Shown here: positions 8,818 through 17,926 of the stretch, one piece after another
Position numbering within the stretch: the stretch's first letter is position 1
Layout of the letters: each line of letters opens with the position of its first letter
NCBI GenBank assembly: GCA_025360125.1
Contig: JANYCU010000011.1
Location: 124,001 to 188,000, forward strand
From: Armatimonadota bacterium
GTDB lineage: Bacteria; Armatimonadota; Fimbriimonadia; Fimbriimonadales; Fimbriimonadaceae
Length of the DNA: 64,000 nucleotides
Direction: 5' to 3'
Notes under the pieces: model-generated
The model's input: only the letters and a program-made list of their open reading frames with translations
What the model was told of the DNA's origin: nothing
Database searches by the model: none
Made by a program: the position numbers and the translations under genes

Positions 8818-9369
8818 TCAGATTCCTAAGATTATTTCAAGCTTGTCATTTCTGACTTTGACCGACTTTACTGCTAAGTGGATCAGAAAAAATCTAGCGT
8901 CGTTTTCACTCAATTTGTAAACCGGAGTCTTGGCTAAATACTCTTGCAGAGCACTCCCAATAAGATCACCCGCAACATTTCGATATTTCACTGGCAACCC
9001 ACTCATTTCAAAGCCCGTTACATCAATTTTTGGTGAGTCCAAAAAGAGCTCTCCGGTCGAAGGCTCGTAGCGAACCACCCCCGAGCCCTCGGTATGACCC
9101 GACGCGGCACTCATTCCCAGCGCCGTGACCGTCGTCGAGAAGCCGATTCGAACTCGATCTGTACCCGGCTCGATCTGAACCGTCGGATCGGTGAATTTGG
9201 CCGATACGATCAATTCTCGCTTCTCAAACGGAAATTTCTTCGACACTTCAGTTTGAATCTCGCCCGCGCTTAACCGAATCGTACGCATGGCTCCGCCCGT
9301 TGCGACGAATGCACCGACACCAACGACCACCAAAACCGCACCACCTATGAGCCAATTACGAGACTTCAT
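8818..9369 (-). CDS. DUF1439 (YceB-like) family secreted/membrane-anchored protein
   Basis: The 183-residue product starts with Lys/Arg and a hydrophobic stretch (NWLIGGAVLVVVGVGAFVAT), then has a mature part beginning TIRLSAGEIQTEVSKKFPFE, typical of the DUF1439/YceB family of envelope lipid-binding-like (tubular beta) proteins. There is no lipobox cysteine, so it is probably anchored by the uncleaved helix or secreted. I chose the ATG at 9369 because the hydrophobic segment then sits at the N-terminus; a longer frame to 9408 exists. It converges on mqnA with a 31-base gap. The family role is unknown. Confidence 0.7.
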   Translation of the reverse strand: MKSRNWLIGGAVLVVVGVGAFVATGGAMRTIRLSAGEIQTEVSKKFPFEKRELIVSAKFTDPTVQIEPGTDRVRIGFSTTVTALGMSAASGHTEGSGVVRYEPSTGELFLDSPKIDVTGFEMSGLPVKYRNVAGDLIGSALQEYLAKTPVYKLSENDARFFLIHLAVKSVKVRNDKLEIILGI

Positions 9370-9452
9370 TGATTCATGATAACGCGAACGCGACCTTGCC
9401 CGATCCAATTATTTTAGGATTCGACTCAAATTCTCATCAAATGGACCGCGGG

Positions 9453-11321
9453 CTAAAAACGTCGTGGCTTATCAAACTTCTTTCGCTTCGCAAAACCCGA
9501 ATCCGGACGGCCACCGCCGCCGCCATCCCGGTTATATCCGCCATCACGCGATGGACGAGAAGGCTCGTTGTTACCCCCGAAAGCGGGTTGCGCCAACTGA
9601 ATCTTGACCCGCTGGTTTCGAATTTTAGAGTTGCTCAAGGCATCAATGACCCGCTGACCTTCGCTTGCCGGAACTTCCACAAACGCGGAACGATCGAGGA
9701 TATCGATGACGCCAATTTGGCGGCCATCAAGTCCAGATTCGTTCGAAATCGCACCAACCAAGTCACCAGGTCGCAATCCGTCTTGTCGACCCATGCCAAC
9801 GAAGATTCGAACCATGCCCGTTTCGGGTTGCTCGAAGTCGGCAAAACCTTCGTTTTCGTCTTCCTTGTGCTCGCTCTGGTGTCGTTCTTTCCACAGCATT
9901 TGCAAAGCAGCAGCGGCAATTTCCAAGGCATCAAAGTCCTCAGCAAGATCGGTCACCGCAGGCAACATTGACTCAAAATCGCCGCCCGACAAGGTCTCTC
10001 GAAGTGACTCGACAAAGGCTTCTTTTCGTCGGAACGCGATGTCCGCGACGGTTGGAATTCGGGCGGGTTGGATTCGCGACCCAATTTCTCGCTCGATATT
10101 CTCAAGTTTTCGTCGCTCTTTGTGATAAATCAGGGTGATCGCATCGCCAGTTCGCCCCGCTCGGCCCGTTCGACCGATTCGGTGAATATACTGCTCGGCG
10201 TCAAACGGAACGTCGTAGTTGATGACGTGGGTAACGTGGTCAATATCCAGTCCTCTCGCCGCAACGTCGGTGGCGATCAGCAAGTCGGTCAGACCCTCTC
10301 GGAACCGTCGCAGAACCCGCTCTCGGTCGCTTTGGCCCATGTCGCCATGGATCGGCTCCGCACTGTAGCCATGGAAGCTTAATGATTCGCTCAACTCCGC
10401 TGTCTCTAGCCGAGTCCTGCAGAAAACGATGGTTGAACCCGGAGTCTCCATGTCGAGCACTCGGGCGAGTGCTTCTTGCTTTTTGCCCGGGGCAACTTCG
10501 TAATAAGTCTGATTGGTGGTTTCGAGCGTTCGTTGCTTGGCAATGATCTCAATTCGCTTCGGATCACGAAGAAACTTCTTGGTAATTGACAGAACTCGCG
10601 GAGCCATCGTTGCCGAGAAGAAAGCAAGTTGTCGAGTGTCGGGAAGCTCGGATAAAATGGCTTCCAAGTCCTCGGTAAAGCCCATCGCCATCATTTCGTC
10701 GGCTTCGTCAAGAACGCAGAAGCTAACATTATCGAGTCGAAGCGAACCTCTTCTAAGGTGATCAAGCACTCGGCCAGGGGTTCCGACGACAATGTGCGCT
10801 CCCGCCTTAAGAGCCCTAAATTGTCGGTCGATCGGTTGGCCACCATACACAGGCACCACGCGCAGACCGCCGTGCTTAGCAAAGTCATGAATTCCCTTGG
10901 CGACTTGGATGGCAAGTTCGCGCGTTGGAGCAAGAACGAGCGCCTGGGTTGTGTGGTTCGAAAGATCGAGCTTCTCGATCAATGGCAATCCAAAGGCTGC
11001 CGTCTTCCCTGTTCCGGTTTGAGCAAGGCCAATAAGGTCGCAACCGGTCAACAATACCGGGATCGCGAGGGCTTGAATCGGCGTGGGAGTCTCGAAACCA
11101 AGATCCGTGATCGACTTGAGCGTGCTGGCTTGGAGGCCTAATTCGGCAAAGGTCGTTGCCTCTACTACGGTTGGCTCAGGCTTTGGAGGTGAGTGAAATG
11201 TGGGTTTGTCCCGACCCGGCTTTGGCCGTTTCGGGCTCCAAGAATTATTAGCCTTGGCGTTTGACGCCGAGGACGATGGTTTGCGGTTCGGCGGGAATGA
11301 ATCGTTGTTTTTTTTGGGCAT
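9453..11321 (-). CDS. deaD: DEAD-box ATP-dependent RNA helicase with DbpA-type RNA-binding domain
   Basis: A 622-residue helicase for RNA unwinding in ribosome assembly, mRNA decay or cold adaptation. Visible motifs in order are the Q motif region (FAELGLQASTLKSITDLGF), motif I AQTGTGKT, Ia PTRELAIQV, II DEAD, III SAT, and VI HRIGRTGRAGR. After the two RecA-like domains comes a helical linker, then a DbpA-type RNA-binding fold (MVRIFVGMGRQDGLRPGDLV, near residues 510-585), then a Gly/Arg-rich tail ending KKFDKPRRF. The N-terminal ~50 residues are basic and low complexity. This layout is that of DeaD/CsdA. A separate 5' region of about 200 bases carries no gene. Confidence 0.93.
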   Translation of the reverse strand: MPKKNNDSFPPNRKPSSSASNAKANNSWSPKRPKPGRDKPTFHSPPKPEPTVVEATTFAELGLQASTLKSITDLGFETPTPIQALAIPVLLTGCDLIGLAQTGTGKTAAFGLPLIEKLDLSNHTTQALVLAPTRELAIQVAKGIHDFAKHGGLRVVPVYGGQPIDRQFRALKAGAHIVVGTPGRVLDHLRRGSLRLDNVSFCVLDEADEMMAMGFTEDLEAILSELPDTRQLAFFSATMAPRVLSITKKFLRDPKRIEIIAKQRTLETTNQTYYEVAPGKKQEALARVLDMETPGSTIVFCRTRLETAELSESLSFHGYSAEPIHGDMGQSDRERVLRRFREGLTDLLIATDVAARGLDIDHVTHVINYDVPFDAEQYIHRIGRTGRAGRTGDAITLIYHKERRKLENIEREIGSRIQPARIPTVADIAFRRKEAFVESLRETLSGGDFESMLPAVTDLAEDFDALEIAAAALQMLWKERHQSEHKEDENEGFADFEQPETGMVRIFVGMGRQDGLRPGDLVGAISNESGLDGRQIGVIDILDRSAFVEVPASEGQRVIDALSNSKIRNQRVKIQLAQPAFGGNNEPSRPSRDGGYNRDGGGGGRPDSGFAKRKKFDKPRRF

Positions 11322-11520
11322 GTCTATCTCGGTTACGTCCTCCTCAATCTCAGTCCATCGCCAGGCAGTTATGTGCGCACTGAATCGATGAAAGAGGAAA
11401 CGAAACTCGAATCCGGTCGGGAGAGGGGTCGATCAAATCGACCATAACCCCCACAGTCTACCGTTTTGGGCAAAATCAACTCGCTGAAACGTGACAGAAC
11501 TGGTAGATTGAACCTATACC

Positions 11521-12915
11521 ATGCTGTTGACTTCCATCGCGGCTCTTATGCAACTCCCCCTTTTTCGCGACGTCGCGCCGGACATGAAGATCCCTCTGGC
11601 CAACGACGAAGCTTGCTTTATCGACGTTGACCAGGATGGTTGGACCGACCTTATTGCCGGAGGCATTATTTGGCATAACGACCACGGCAAAGGGTTCACC
11701 AAACTAGCAGATGGTTTTGGCGCAGTAATTGCCGCCGATTTTGACAACGATGGCTTTCCCGACCTCTTTTCCTGGTCGAAAATGAAGATATTTCACAACG
11801 AAGGAGGCAAGAAATTTACAGAAATTCTGATGCCAAAATTGCCGCAAATGAATTCTCGCGGAGCCTGCTGGGGCGATTTTAACAACGACGGCCTCGTTGA
11901 CCTCTACATTGGCGGGTACGAGGACTGGGACAGAAACATCACCTTTCCAAGCGCGATCCTCATGAACCGAGGCGGCAATCGATTCCAAGTGACTTGGATT
12001 GACCAAAAATTCCGAACTCGAGGAGTCACGGCTTGCGACTTTAATCGCGATGGTGCTCTTGACGTCTATGCATCGAATTATCGCCTGCAACCCAACGAGC
12101 TTTGGCACAACGACGGCAAAGGAGTCTTCACCGATAAAGCAAAAGAATACAACGCACTCGCAACATCCACTGGTTTTGATGGCGGCCACTCGATCGGAGC
12201 TGCCTGGGCCGACTTCGACAATGACGGCGAGTTCGACCTTTTTGCGGGAAACTTTGCCCACGTCGACGATCGCGGTGATCAACCCAAGTCTCGATTTTTG
12301 CGAAACCAGGGTCCAAAATTAGGGTTCAAATTTGAAGATCTCGGCACGTGTGGTGTCTTCTACCAAGAGTCATATGCTTCTCCTGCCGCAGGAGACATTG
12401 ACAACGACGGAAACGTCGATCTCTTTTTCACCACCGTCTACGGCGTGGGGTCGTTCAGCAAACCAAACTTCCCCGTCCTGTATCATAACGACGGCAAATT
12501 TAAGTTTTCCGACGTTACTGCACCATACGGCATGGACAAACTACCACCAACCTACCAGGCCGCCTTTGCCGACATCGCCAACAACGGGCAGTTATCCCTT
12601 TCTTCAGGCGGAAAGCTCTTTTCCACCACCGAAAAGCTCCATCACTGGCTCGAAGTCAGACTTCAAGGCGACGGCAAGACCGTCAATCGAAGCGCAATCG
12701 GCGCCCAGGTTCGCATCAAGATCAAGGACCAAACCTTCAGCCGACAAGTTGAAGCCGGAACGGGCGAAGGCAACCAAAACGACCTCAAACTCCACTTTGG
12801 TCTTGGCGAGTATCGAGGCAAACTAAGCCTCGATATCACCTGGCCCGGTGGCAAAAAGCAAACCGTTCGTTCCGTCAAAATGGATCAAATTGTTGACGTC
12901 AAATTTCGGGCGTGA
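11521..12915 (+). CDS. Secreted VCBS/FG-GAP repeat protein with ASPIC/UnbV C-terminal domain
   Basis: The 464-residue product has a short hydrophobic start and then at least five calcium-loop repeats of FG-GAP/VCBS type: DVDQDGWTDL, DFDNDGFPDLFS, DFNNDGLVDLYIGG, DFNRDGALDVYASN, DFDNDGEFDLFAGN and DIDNDGNVDLFFTT. These form an integrin-alpha-like beta-propeller that binds Ca2+. The last ~110 residues (GAQVRIKIKDQ to LSLDITWPGGKKQTV) match an ASPIC/UnbV domain, the CRTAC1-like architecture. It is the first gene of an apparent five-gene operon with a secreted fucosidase 43 bases downstream. A role in carbohydrate or surface binding is inferred. Confidence 0.85.
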   Translation: MLLTSIAALMQLPLFRDVAPDMKIPLANDEACFIDVDQDGWTDLIAGGIIWHNDHGKGFTKLADGFGAVIAADFDNDGFPDLFSWSKMKIFHNEGGKKFTEILMPKLPQMNSRGACWGDFNNDGLVDLYIGGYEDWDRNITFPSAILMNRGGNRFQVTWIDQKFRTRGVTACDFNRDGALDVYASNYRLQPNELWHNDGKGVFTDKAKEYNALATSTGFDGGHSIGAAWADFDNDGEFDLFAGNFAHVDDRGDQPKSRFLRNQGPKLGFKFEDLGTCGVFYQESYASPAAGDIDNDGNVDLFFTTVYGVGSFSKPNFPVLYHNDGKFKFSDVTAPYGMDKLPPTYQAAFADIANNGQLSLSSGGKLFSTTEKLHHWLEVRLQGDGKTVNRSAIGAQVRIKIKDQTFSRQVEAGTGEGNQNDLKLHFGLGEYRGKLSLDITWPGGKKQTVRSVKMDQIVDVKFRA

Positions 12916-12958
12916 CATCCAACAAACCCGCCAGCATGTTAAAGTAAAGCCATCTATC

Positions 12959-14728
12959 ATGAAATTCAAAGCGTCATTTCTTGCATTGTCCGTTCTCGCG
13001 ACGACCGCCGTCTTTGCCCAGCAGAAAACTTCAGTCGACCCCCACGCCAATGAAACCGGAGCCGAGCGCGACGCCCGGATGAAATGGTGGCGAGAAGCCC
13101 GATTCGGAATGTTCATCCACTGGGGCGTCTATTCGGTGCCCGCCGGAACCTATGACGGCAAACGAATTGGTGGAATCGGCGAATGGATCATGCGGAGTGC
13201 GAACATTCCGGTCGCAACGTACGCAAATTATGCCAAGCAATTTAACCCCGAAAAATTCAACGCAACCGAATGGGTCAGCTACGCCAAGGCGGCCGGAATG
13301 AAGTACATCGTCATGACCGCAAAGCACCACGACGGATTTTGCATGTTCCCCACCAAAGTCGACGACTGGAACATCACCGCCCGGTCGCCGTTCAAGCGAG
13401 ATCCGGTTGGCGAAATGGCCGCCGCCTGCAAGAAAGCTGGCATCAAGTTCGGTGTTTACTACTCGCAAAACCTTGATTGGCACCATGCGGGCGGTGGAAC
13501 CGCGGGCCAGGCTTGGGACGATGCCCAGAAAGGCGATTTCCACAAATATGTCGTCAATGTCTCGGCTCCACAAGTGAAAGAACTGCTCGAAACCTACCAC
13601 CCAGCGGTTCTGTGGTGGGATATCAACGGCCCGTTCGATGCCGCAGAAGTGAAAGCCTTGACCGAATCATTCAGCAAGGTGCCAGGGCTCATTGCAAACA
13701 ACCGACTCGGTGGCGGAGTTCCGGGTGATACCGAAACTCCCGAGCAGTTCATTCCCGCGACCGGATACAAGGGCCGCGATTGGGAGACTTGCATGACCAT
13801 GAACGATACCTGGGGATATAAGAGCTACGACCACAACTTTAAATCGACGACCACGCTCGTGCAAAACCTCATCGATATCGCCTCGAAGGGCGGAAACTAC
13901 TTGCTCAACGTCGGTCCAACTTCCGAGGGATTGATCCCCGAGGAAGAAGTATCGCGACTCAAAGAAGTCGGCCAATGGATGCGGGCAAATGGCTCCAGCA
14001 TTTACGCCACAACCGCGAGCCCTTACAAGCGGCTTCCTTTCGAGGGCAGGGCAACGGTGAAAGGAAATACGCTGTATCTCAACGTTTTCGATTGGCCATC
14101 GACGGGCTTGATTTTGCCCGGATTGCAAACGAAAGTGATGTCAACAAAAGTTGTTTCGACGGGAGAAAAGCTGACGGTTACAAAGAATGTCGACGGATCC
14201 CTATTGATCAGCCGACCGAAAATCATGACTCCGATTTCGACCGCTATCGCTCTTTCATTGGAAGGCAAGCCAGTAGTAGTCGAACCAGAGGTTTTGATTG
14301 AGCCAAATCGATCCGGGACGCTGGCGCTGACAGCAAACAATGCCGAGTTAGTCGGCGACGAGATCAAAGTTCAGGATAGCGGTGACAATGCTAACGTCGG
14401 ATTCTGGACGAATCCTAAGGACTCCGTCTTGTGGAAGTTCCAAATTCCGGGCAAAGAAGCCAACGCTTTTCAATGCCGCATTACTTTTGCCTGTCCGAGA
14501 GGGGTTGAGGGAAGCAGTTTTACTCTTGTACTTGATGGAAAGGACACAGATATTCATGGGATCGTTATGCCGACAACTGGTTGGAACGACTTTACGACCA
14601 TGTCACTTCTCGGCCAAGTCACAATCAGTCCCGGCAAGCATGTCTTACGAGTTCGCGTCGATAAGATGGCAGGATACGCGGTCATGAACCTAAAGAGCCT
14701 AATGGTCACGCGAATTTCGACGAAATAG
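12959..14728 (+). CDS. Secreted alpha-L-fucosidase (GH29) with C-terminal carbohydrate-binding-like domain
   Basis: GH29 enzymes remove terminal L-fucose from glycans by a retaining mechanism. The start at 12959 gives a clear signal peptide (MKFKASFLALSVLATTAVFA, cleavage near AQQ). Family landmarks are EARFGMFIHWGVYSVPAGTY, AKHHDGFCMFPTKVDDWNI and PAVLWWDINGPF, in which D221 is the expected nucleophile. After about residue 450 a beta-rich domain (NAELVGDEIKVQDSG to the end) resembles a sugar-binding module placed after the usual small GH29 C-terminal domain. Gene spacing (43 bases upstream, 4 downstream) puts it in the same operon as the VCBS and cytochrome c/DUF1549 genes. Confidence 0.93.
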   Translation: MKFKASFLALSVLATTAVFAQQKTSVDPHANETGAERDARMKWWREARFGMFIHWGVYSVPAGTYDGKRIGGIGEWIMRSANIPVATYANYAKQFNPEKFNATEWVSYAKAAGMKYIVMTAKHHDGFCMFPTKVDDWNITARSPFKRDPVGEMAAACKKAGIKFGVYYSQNLDWHHAGGGTAGQAWDDAQKGDFHKYVVNVSAPQVKELLETYHPAVLWWDINGPFDAAEVKALTESFSKVPGLIANNRLGGGVPGDTETPEQFIPATGYKGRDWETCMTMNDTWGYKSYDHNFKSTTTLVQNLIDIASKGGNYLLNVGPTSEGLIPEEEVSRLKEVGQWMRANGSSIYATTASPYKRLPFEGRATVKGNTLYLNVFDWPSTGLILPGLQTKVMSTKVVSTGEKLTVTKNVDGSLLISRPKIMTPISTAIALSLEGKPVVVEPEVLIEPNRSGTLALTANNAELVGDEIKVQDSGDNANVGFWTNPKDSVLWKFQIPGKEANAFQCRITFACPRGVEGSSFTLVLDGKDTDIHGIVMPTTGWNDFTTMSLLGQVTISPGKHVLRVRVDKMAGYAVMNLKSLMVTRISTK

Positions 14729-14732
14729 GGTT

Positions 14733-17700
14733 ATGAATCTACGGCGCGGCACATCAAACATATTCCTCTTGGCGGGGATGGCCACTTTTCTGGTTTCCGC
14801 ATTGGTCGCGCCTGCCCAAAAATCTAAGGTTAAGCCTGTCAAGGTTGAATCCGTCAACTTTTCCCGCGACATCCTGCCCTTGCTCAGCGACAAGTGCTTC
14901 AAGTGCCATGGCCCGGATTCGGGAACCCGAATGGCTAGCATGCGACTCGATACCTCCGAAGGAGCGTTCGTATCCCGAGGCGGAAAGTTTCCCATCGTGC
15001 CCAAGCGACCGGATCATAGCATGGTGGTTGCGCGAATCAATGGCAAAGAGGGCCCGATGCCCCCGAAGGACAGTGGAAAATTCCTCAGCAAAACCGAAAT
15101 CGCCTTGATCACTCGCTGGATCTCCGAAGGAGCCCACTACAGCAAGCTTTGGTCGTTCGAACCTTTGCCCCTGACCGTGGCAGTTCCGAAAGTCTCGGGC
15201 ACATGGGCCAGCGATGACCTCGATAAATTCGTTTTGGCGAGACTGATGCAGGCTAAATTGACTCCTTCAGCACCCGCTTCTCGAACCCGATGGTTGCGAC
15301 GAGTCACTCTCGATTTGACTGGCCTGCCGCCTGCCGAAGCCGAAATTTCATCGTTCGCAAATGACAACAAGCCAGGGTCATTCGAGCGCGTGGTTGACCG
15401 ATTGTTAGCCAGCCCACACTTTGGCGAACGCGTGGCCATAGACTGGCTCGATGCGGCTCGATATTCCGACAGTTACGGCTATCAGTCCGACTTGCTGATG
15501 CCAACTTGGCCGTATCGAGACTGGGTGGTGCGCGCGTTTAATCAGAATCTGCCCTATGATCAGTTCTTGACCGATCAAATCGCGGGAGATTTGATTCCAA
15601 ACTCCACTCGCGACCAAAAACTCGCGACCGCGTTCAGTCGACTTCACCGCCAATCCAATGAAGGAGGCTCGATCGCTGAGGAATATCGCACGACGTATGC
15701 CTCGGACCGAGTGGAAACGTTTGGCACGTCCGTTCTCGGACTCACCGTCGGATGCGCCAAATGCCATGACCATAAGTTCGACCCAATTACTCAGAAGGAC
15801 TATTACCAACTCTTTGCCTACTTCAACAACATCAACGAATACGGACTACTGCTCAGCACCGAGATCGTTCCAACCCCTTCCCTTCTGCTACCAAACCCCG
15901 CTCAAGATGAGCAACTCACAAAGTTAAAGGCTGCCGATGCAGCCGCTAAAGCGAACCTGGACAAAGTCAAAAGTGAAGCTACATTGCGGTACGCAACGTG
16001 GCTGGCGACCAAGCCCACCAAGGCCGAGATTCCTGGCCTCATCGGGAAGTTCTCATTTGAGAATTTCAAGGATAACAAGTTTACGAACCAAGTTCCCGGC
16101 GACGCGTTTGCGGCCAAGCTTGGCGACGTCAACATTCTCAGCGGCCACTACGGCACCATGGCGATGCTGGACGGTGACAACGGAATCGTCGTTCGAAAGC
16201 TTCCCGGCAAGGAGCGATTCGAGCCTTTCACTTGGTCCTTCCAAGTTATCGATCCTCGCACCACCAAGGCTCCCATCGTCCTCCTCCATCGCTCGGGCGG
16301 CACCGATGTCGGCTTCTGTGGGTACGACCTGATCCTCGAAAATGGATTCCTCACCGCCCGAATCATGCGGCACTGGCCTGGCAACGCAGTCGCCGTTCGC
16401 ACGAAGGCACCATTTGCCAAAGGCGAACTGACCACCATCGGTTGGTCATGGGACGGTACTGGTCGAGCCAGTGGACTGAAGCTCTACCTTAACGGCAAAC
16501 CTGCAGCCATCACTGTTGTGGTTGATAAACTTTGGAAGAAGGTCAACGCTTACGGCGATCTCGCCGGAAGCGGCGGCGACTGGGCGTTCGGTCAGCGGTT
16601 TCGCGAACTCGGATTTAAAGGCGGACAAATTGCCAACCTTGCTTTCGCTAATCGAAACCTCAGCGACCTCGAAGTGGCTCAGATCAACGACGGCATGAGC
16701 TTGACTGACAGTCTGACAAAGCCAAACGATGGCTTGCGCGATTACTATGTTGGCTCGATCGACCCGGAAGTTACCAAGGCAATGGCCGCAGTCCGAAAAA
16801 CTCAGGCCGACCTCGCAAACTTCGAAGAAGGAATCTACGAAATATCCGTGATGGAAGAAGCGAATCCGCCAATTCCTGCATACATCCTTGCTCGCGGCGC
16901 CTACGATGCTCCCAAAACCGACAAGAACAGAGTTTCTCGCGGAACACCGAAAGCCCTGCCCGCAATAGCGACGACCGCCGTCAATAACCGATTGGCTCTT
17001 GCTAAGTGGACCACTCAACCGAACCATCCGCTCACATCCCGTGTGGCAGTCAATCGGGTTTGGCAAATGCTGTTTGGCACTGGCTTAGTCGAAACCAGCG
17101 AAAACTTTGGCGTGCAAGGATCACGCCCCTCAAACCCCGAACTACTTGACTTCTTGGCGCGTCGATTTGTCAATTCCGGTTGGAACCTCAAGCAGTTGAT
17201 GCGCTCGGTGGTCCTTTCAAGCACGTATCGACAAGATTCCCTACGAAGCGCGAAGTCAACGAAACTTGATCCTGACAACCGACTTTTTTCCCGGGGACCC
17301 AGTGTTCGACTCCCCGCCGAAATGGTTCGCGACACCGTCCTCGCCGCTTCTGGCCTGCTCGACCAAAGGATCGGCGGTACACCCGTCAATCCATATCAAC
17401 CCGCCGGAATATGGCAAGAGTTCAATGGAATGAGCCCCGGCTTCGTGCAGAGCAAAGGAACGGATCTGTACCGCCGGAGCCTTTATTCGACTTGGAAGCG
17501 CACGACGCCCGTGCCAAGCATGATGACCTTCGACGCAACTTCGCGAGAAGCGTGTACGATCCGACGACCGTCCACAAATACTCCGCTCCAAGCGCTTGTT
17601 TTGCTGAACGATATACAGTTCGTTGAAGCGGCCCGAGTGCTGTCAGAAAAGGTGATTCACCTGTATGGCACCGACGCGGAACGAATCAAGTCGGCGTTCA

Positions 17701-17924
17701 GGCGACTTGCCGCTCGTGAGCCCGACGCCCGAGAACTTGCGATTCTCACTCAGGTCGTCAACGAGCAGCGCGCAGAATTCTCGAAGACTCCGGAAGAAGC
17801 CAAGAAATTGGCGAAAGTCGGCGAATCGAAACCCGACCTCAACCTCAATCCGGTCGATGTTGCGGCGATGACGATGGCCGTACAAACGATCCTCAACTCC
17901 GACTCGGTAATTTGGAAACGATAA
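14733..17924 (+). CDS. Planctomycete-type cytochrome c (PSCyt1)-DUF1549-LamG-DUF1553 protein
   Basis: This 1063-residue exported protein has a signal-like N-terminus and then VNFSRDILPLLSDKCFKCHG, where C55-x-x-C58-H59 is a haem c site of the PSCyt1 type. DUF1549 follows (KFVLARLMQAKLTPSAPASR to CAKCHDHKFDPITQKDYYQL, which includes another CxxCH). A concanavalin/LamG-like beta insert (about residues 430-660, from IPGLIGKFSFEN) comes next, and then DUF1553 (NRVWQMLFGTGLVETSENFG to the end). Such proteins are abundant in Planctomycetes, Verrucomicrobia and Armatimonadota and are usually paired with a DUF1501 gene, as here. The biochemical role is unproven. The gene sits 4 bases after the fucosidase gene. 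Confidence 0.9.
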   Translation: MNLRRGTSNIFLLAGMATFLVSALVAPAQKSKVKPVKVESVNFSRDILPLLSDKCFKCHGPDSGTRMASMRLDTSEGAFVSRGGKFPIVPKRPDHSMVVARINGKEGPMPPKDSGKFLSKTEIALITRWISEGAHYSKLWSFEPLPLTVAVPKVSGTWASDDLDKFVLARLMQAKLTPSAPASRTRWLRRVTLDLTGLPPAEAEISSFANDNKPGSFERVVDRLLASPHFGERVAIDWLDAARYSDSYGYQSDLLMPTWPYRDWVVRAFNQNLPYDQFLTDQIAGDLIPNSTRDQKLATAFSRLHRQSNEGGSIAEEYRTTYASDRVETFGTSVLGLTVGCAKCHDHKFDPITQKDYYQLFAYFNNINEYGLLLSTEIVPTPSLLLPNPAQDEQLTKLKAADAAAKANLDKVKSEATLRYATWLATKPTKAEIPGLIGKFSFENFKDNKFTNQVPGDAFAAKLGDVNILSGHYGTMAMLDGDNGIVVRKLPGKERFEPFTWSFQVIDPRTTKAPIVLLHRSGGTDVGFCGYDLILENGFLTARIMRHWPGNAVAVRTKAPFAKGELTTIGWSWDGTGRASGLKLYLNGKPAAITVVVDKLWKKVNAYGDLAGSGGDWAFGQRFRELGFKGGQIANLAFANRNLSDLEVAQINDGMSLTDSLTKPNDGLRDYYVGSIDPEVTKAMAAVRKTQADLANFEEGIYEISVMEEANPPIPAYILARGAYDAPKTDKNRVSRGTPKALPAIATTAVNNRLALAKWTTQPNHPLTSRVAVNRVWQMLFGTGLVETSENFGVQGSRPSNPELLDFLARRFVNSGWNLKQLMRSVVLSSTYRQDSLRSAKSTKLDPDNRLFSRGPSVRLPAEMVRDTVLAASGLLDQRIGGTPVNPYQPAGIWQEFNGMSPGFVQSKGTDLYRRSLYSTWKRTTPVPSMMTFDATSREACTIRRPSTNTPLQALVLLNDIQFVEAARVLSEKVIHLYGTDAERIKSAFRRLAAREPDARELAILTQVVNEQRAEFSKTPEEAKKLAKVGESKPDLNLNPVDVAAMTMAVQTILNSDSVIWKR

Positions 17925-17926
17925 TC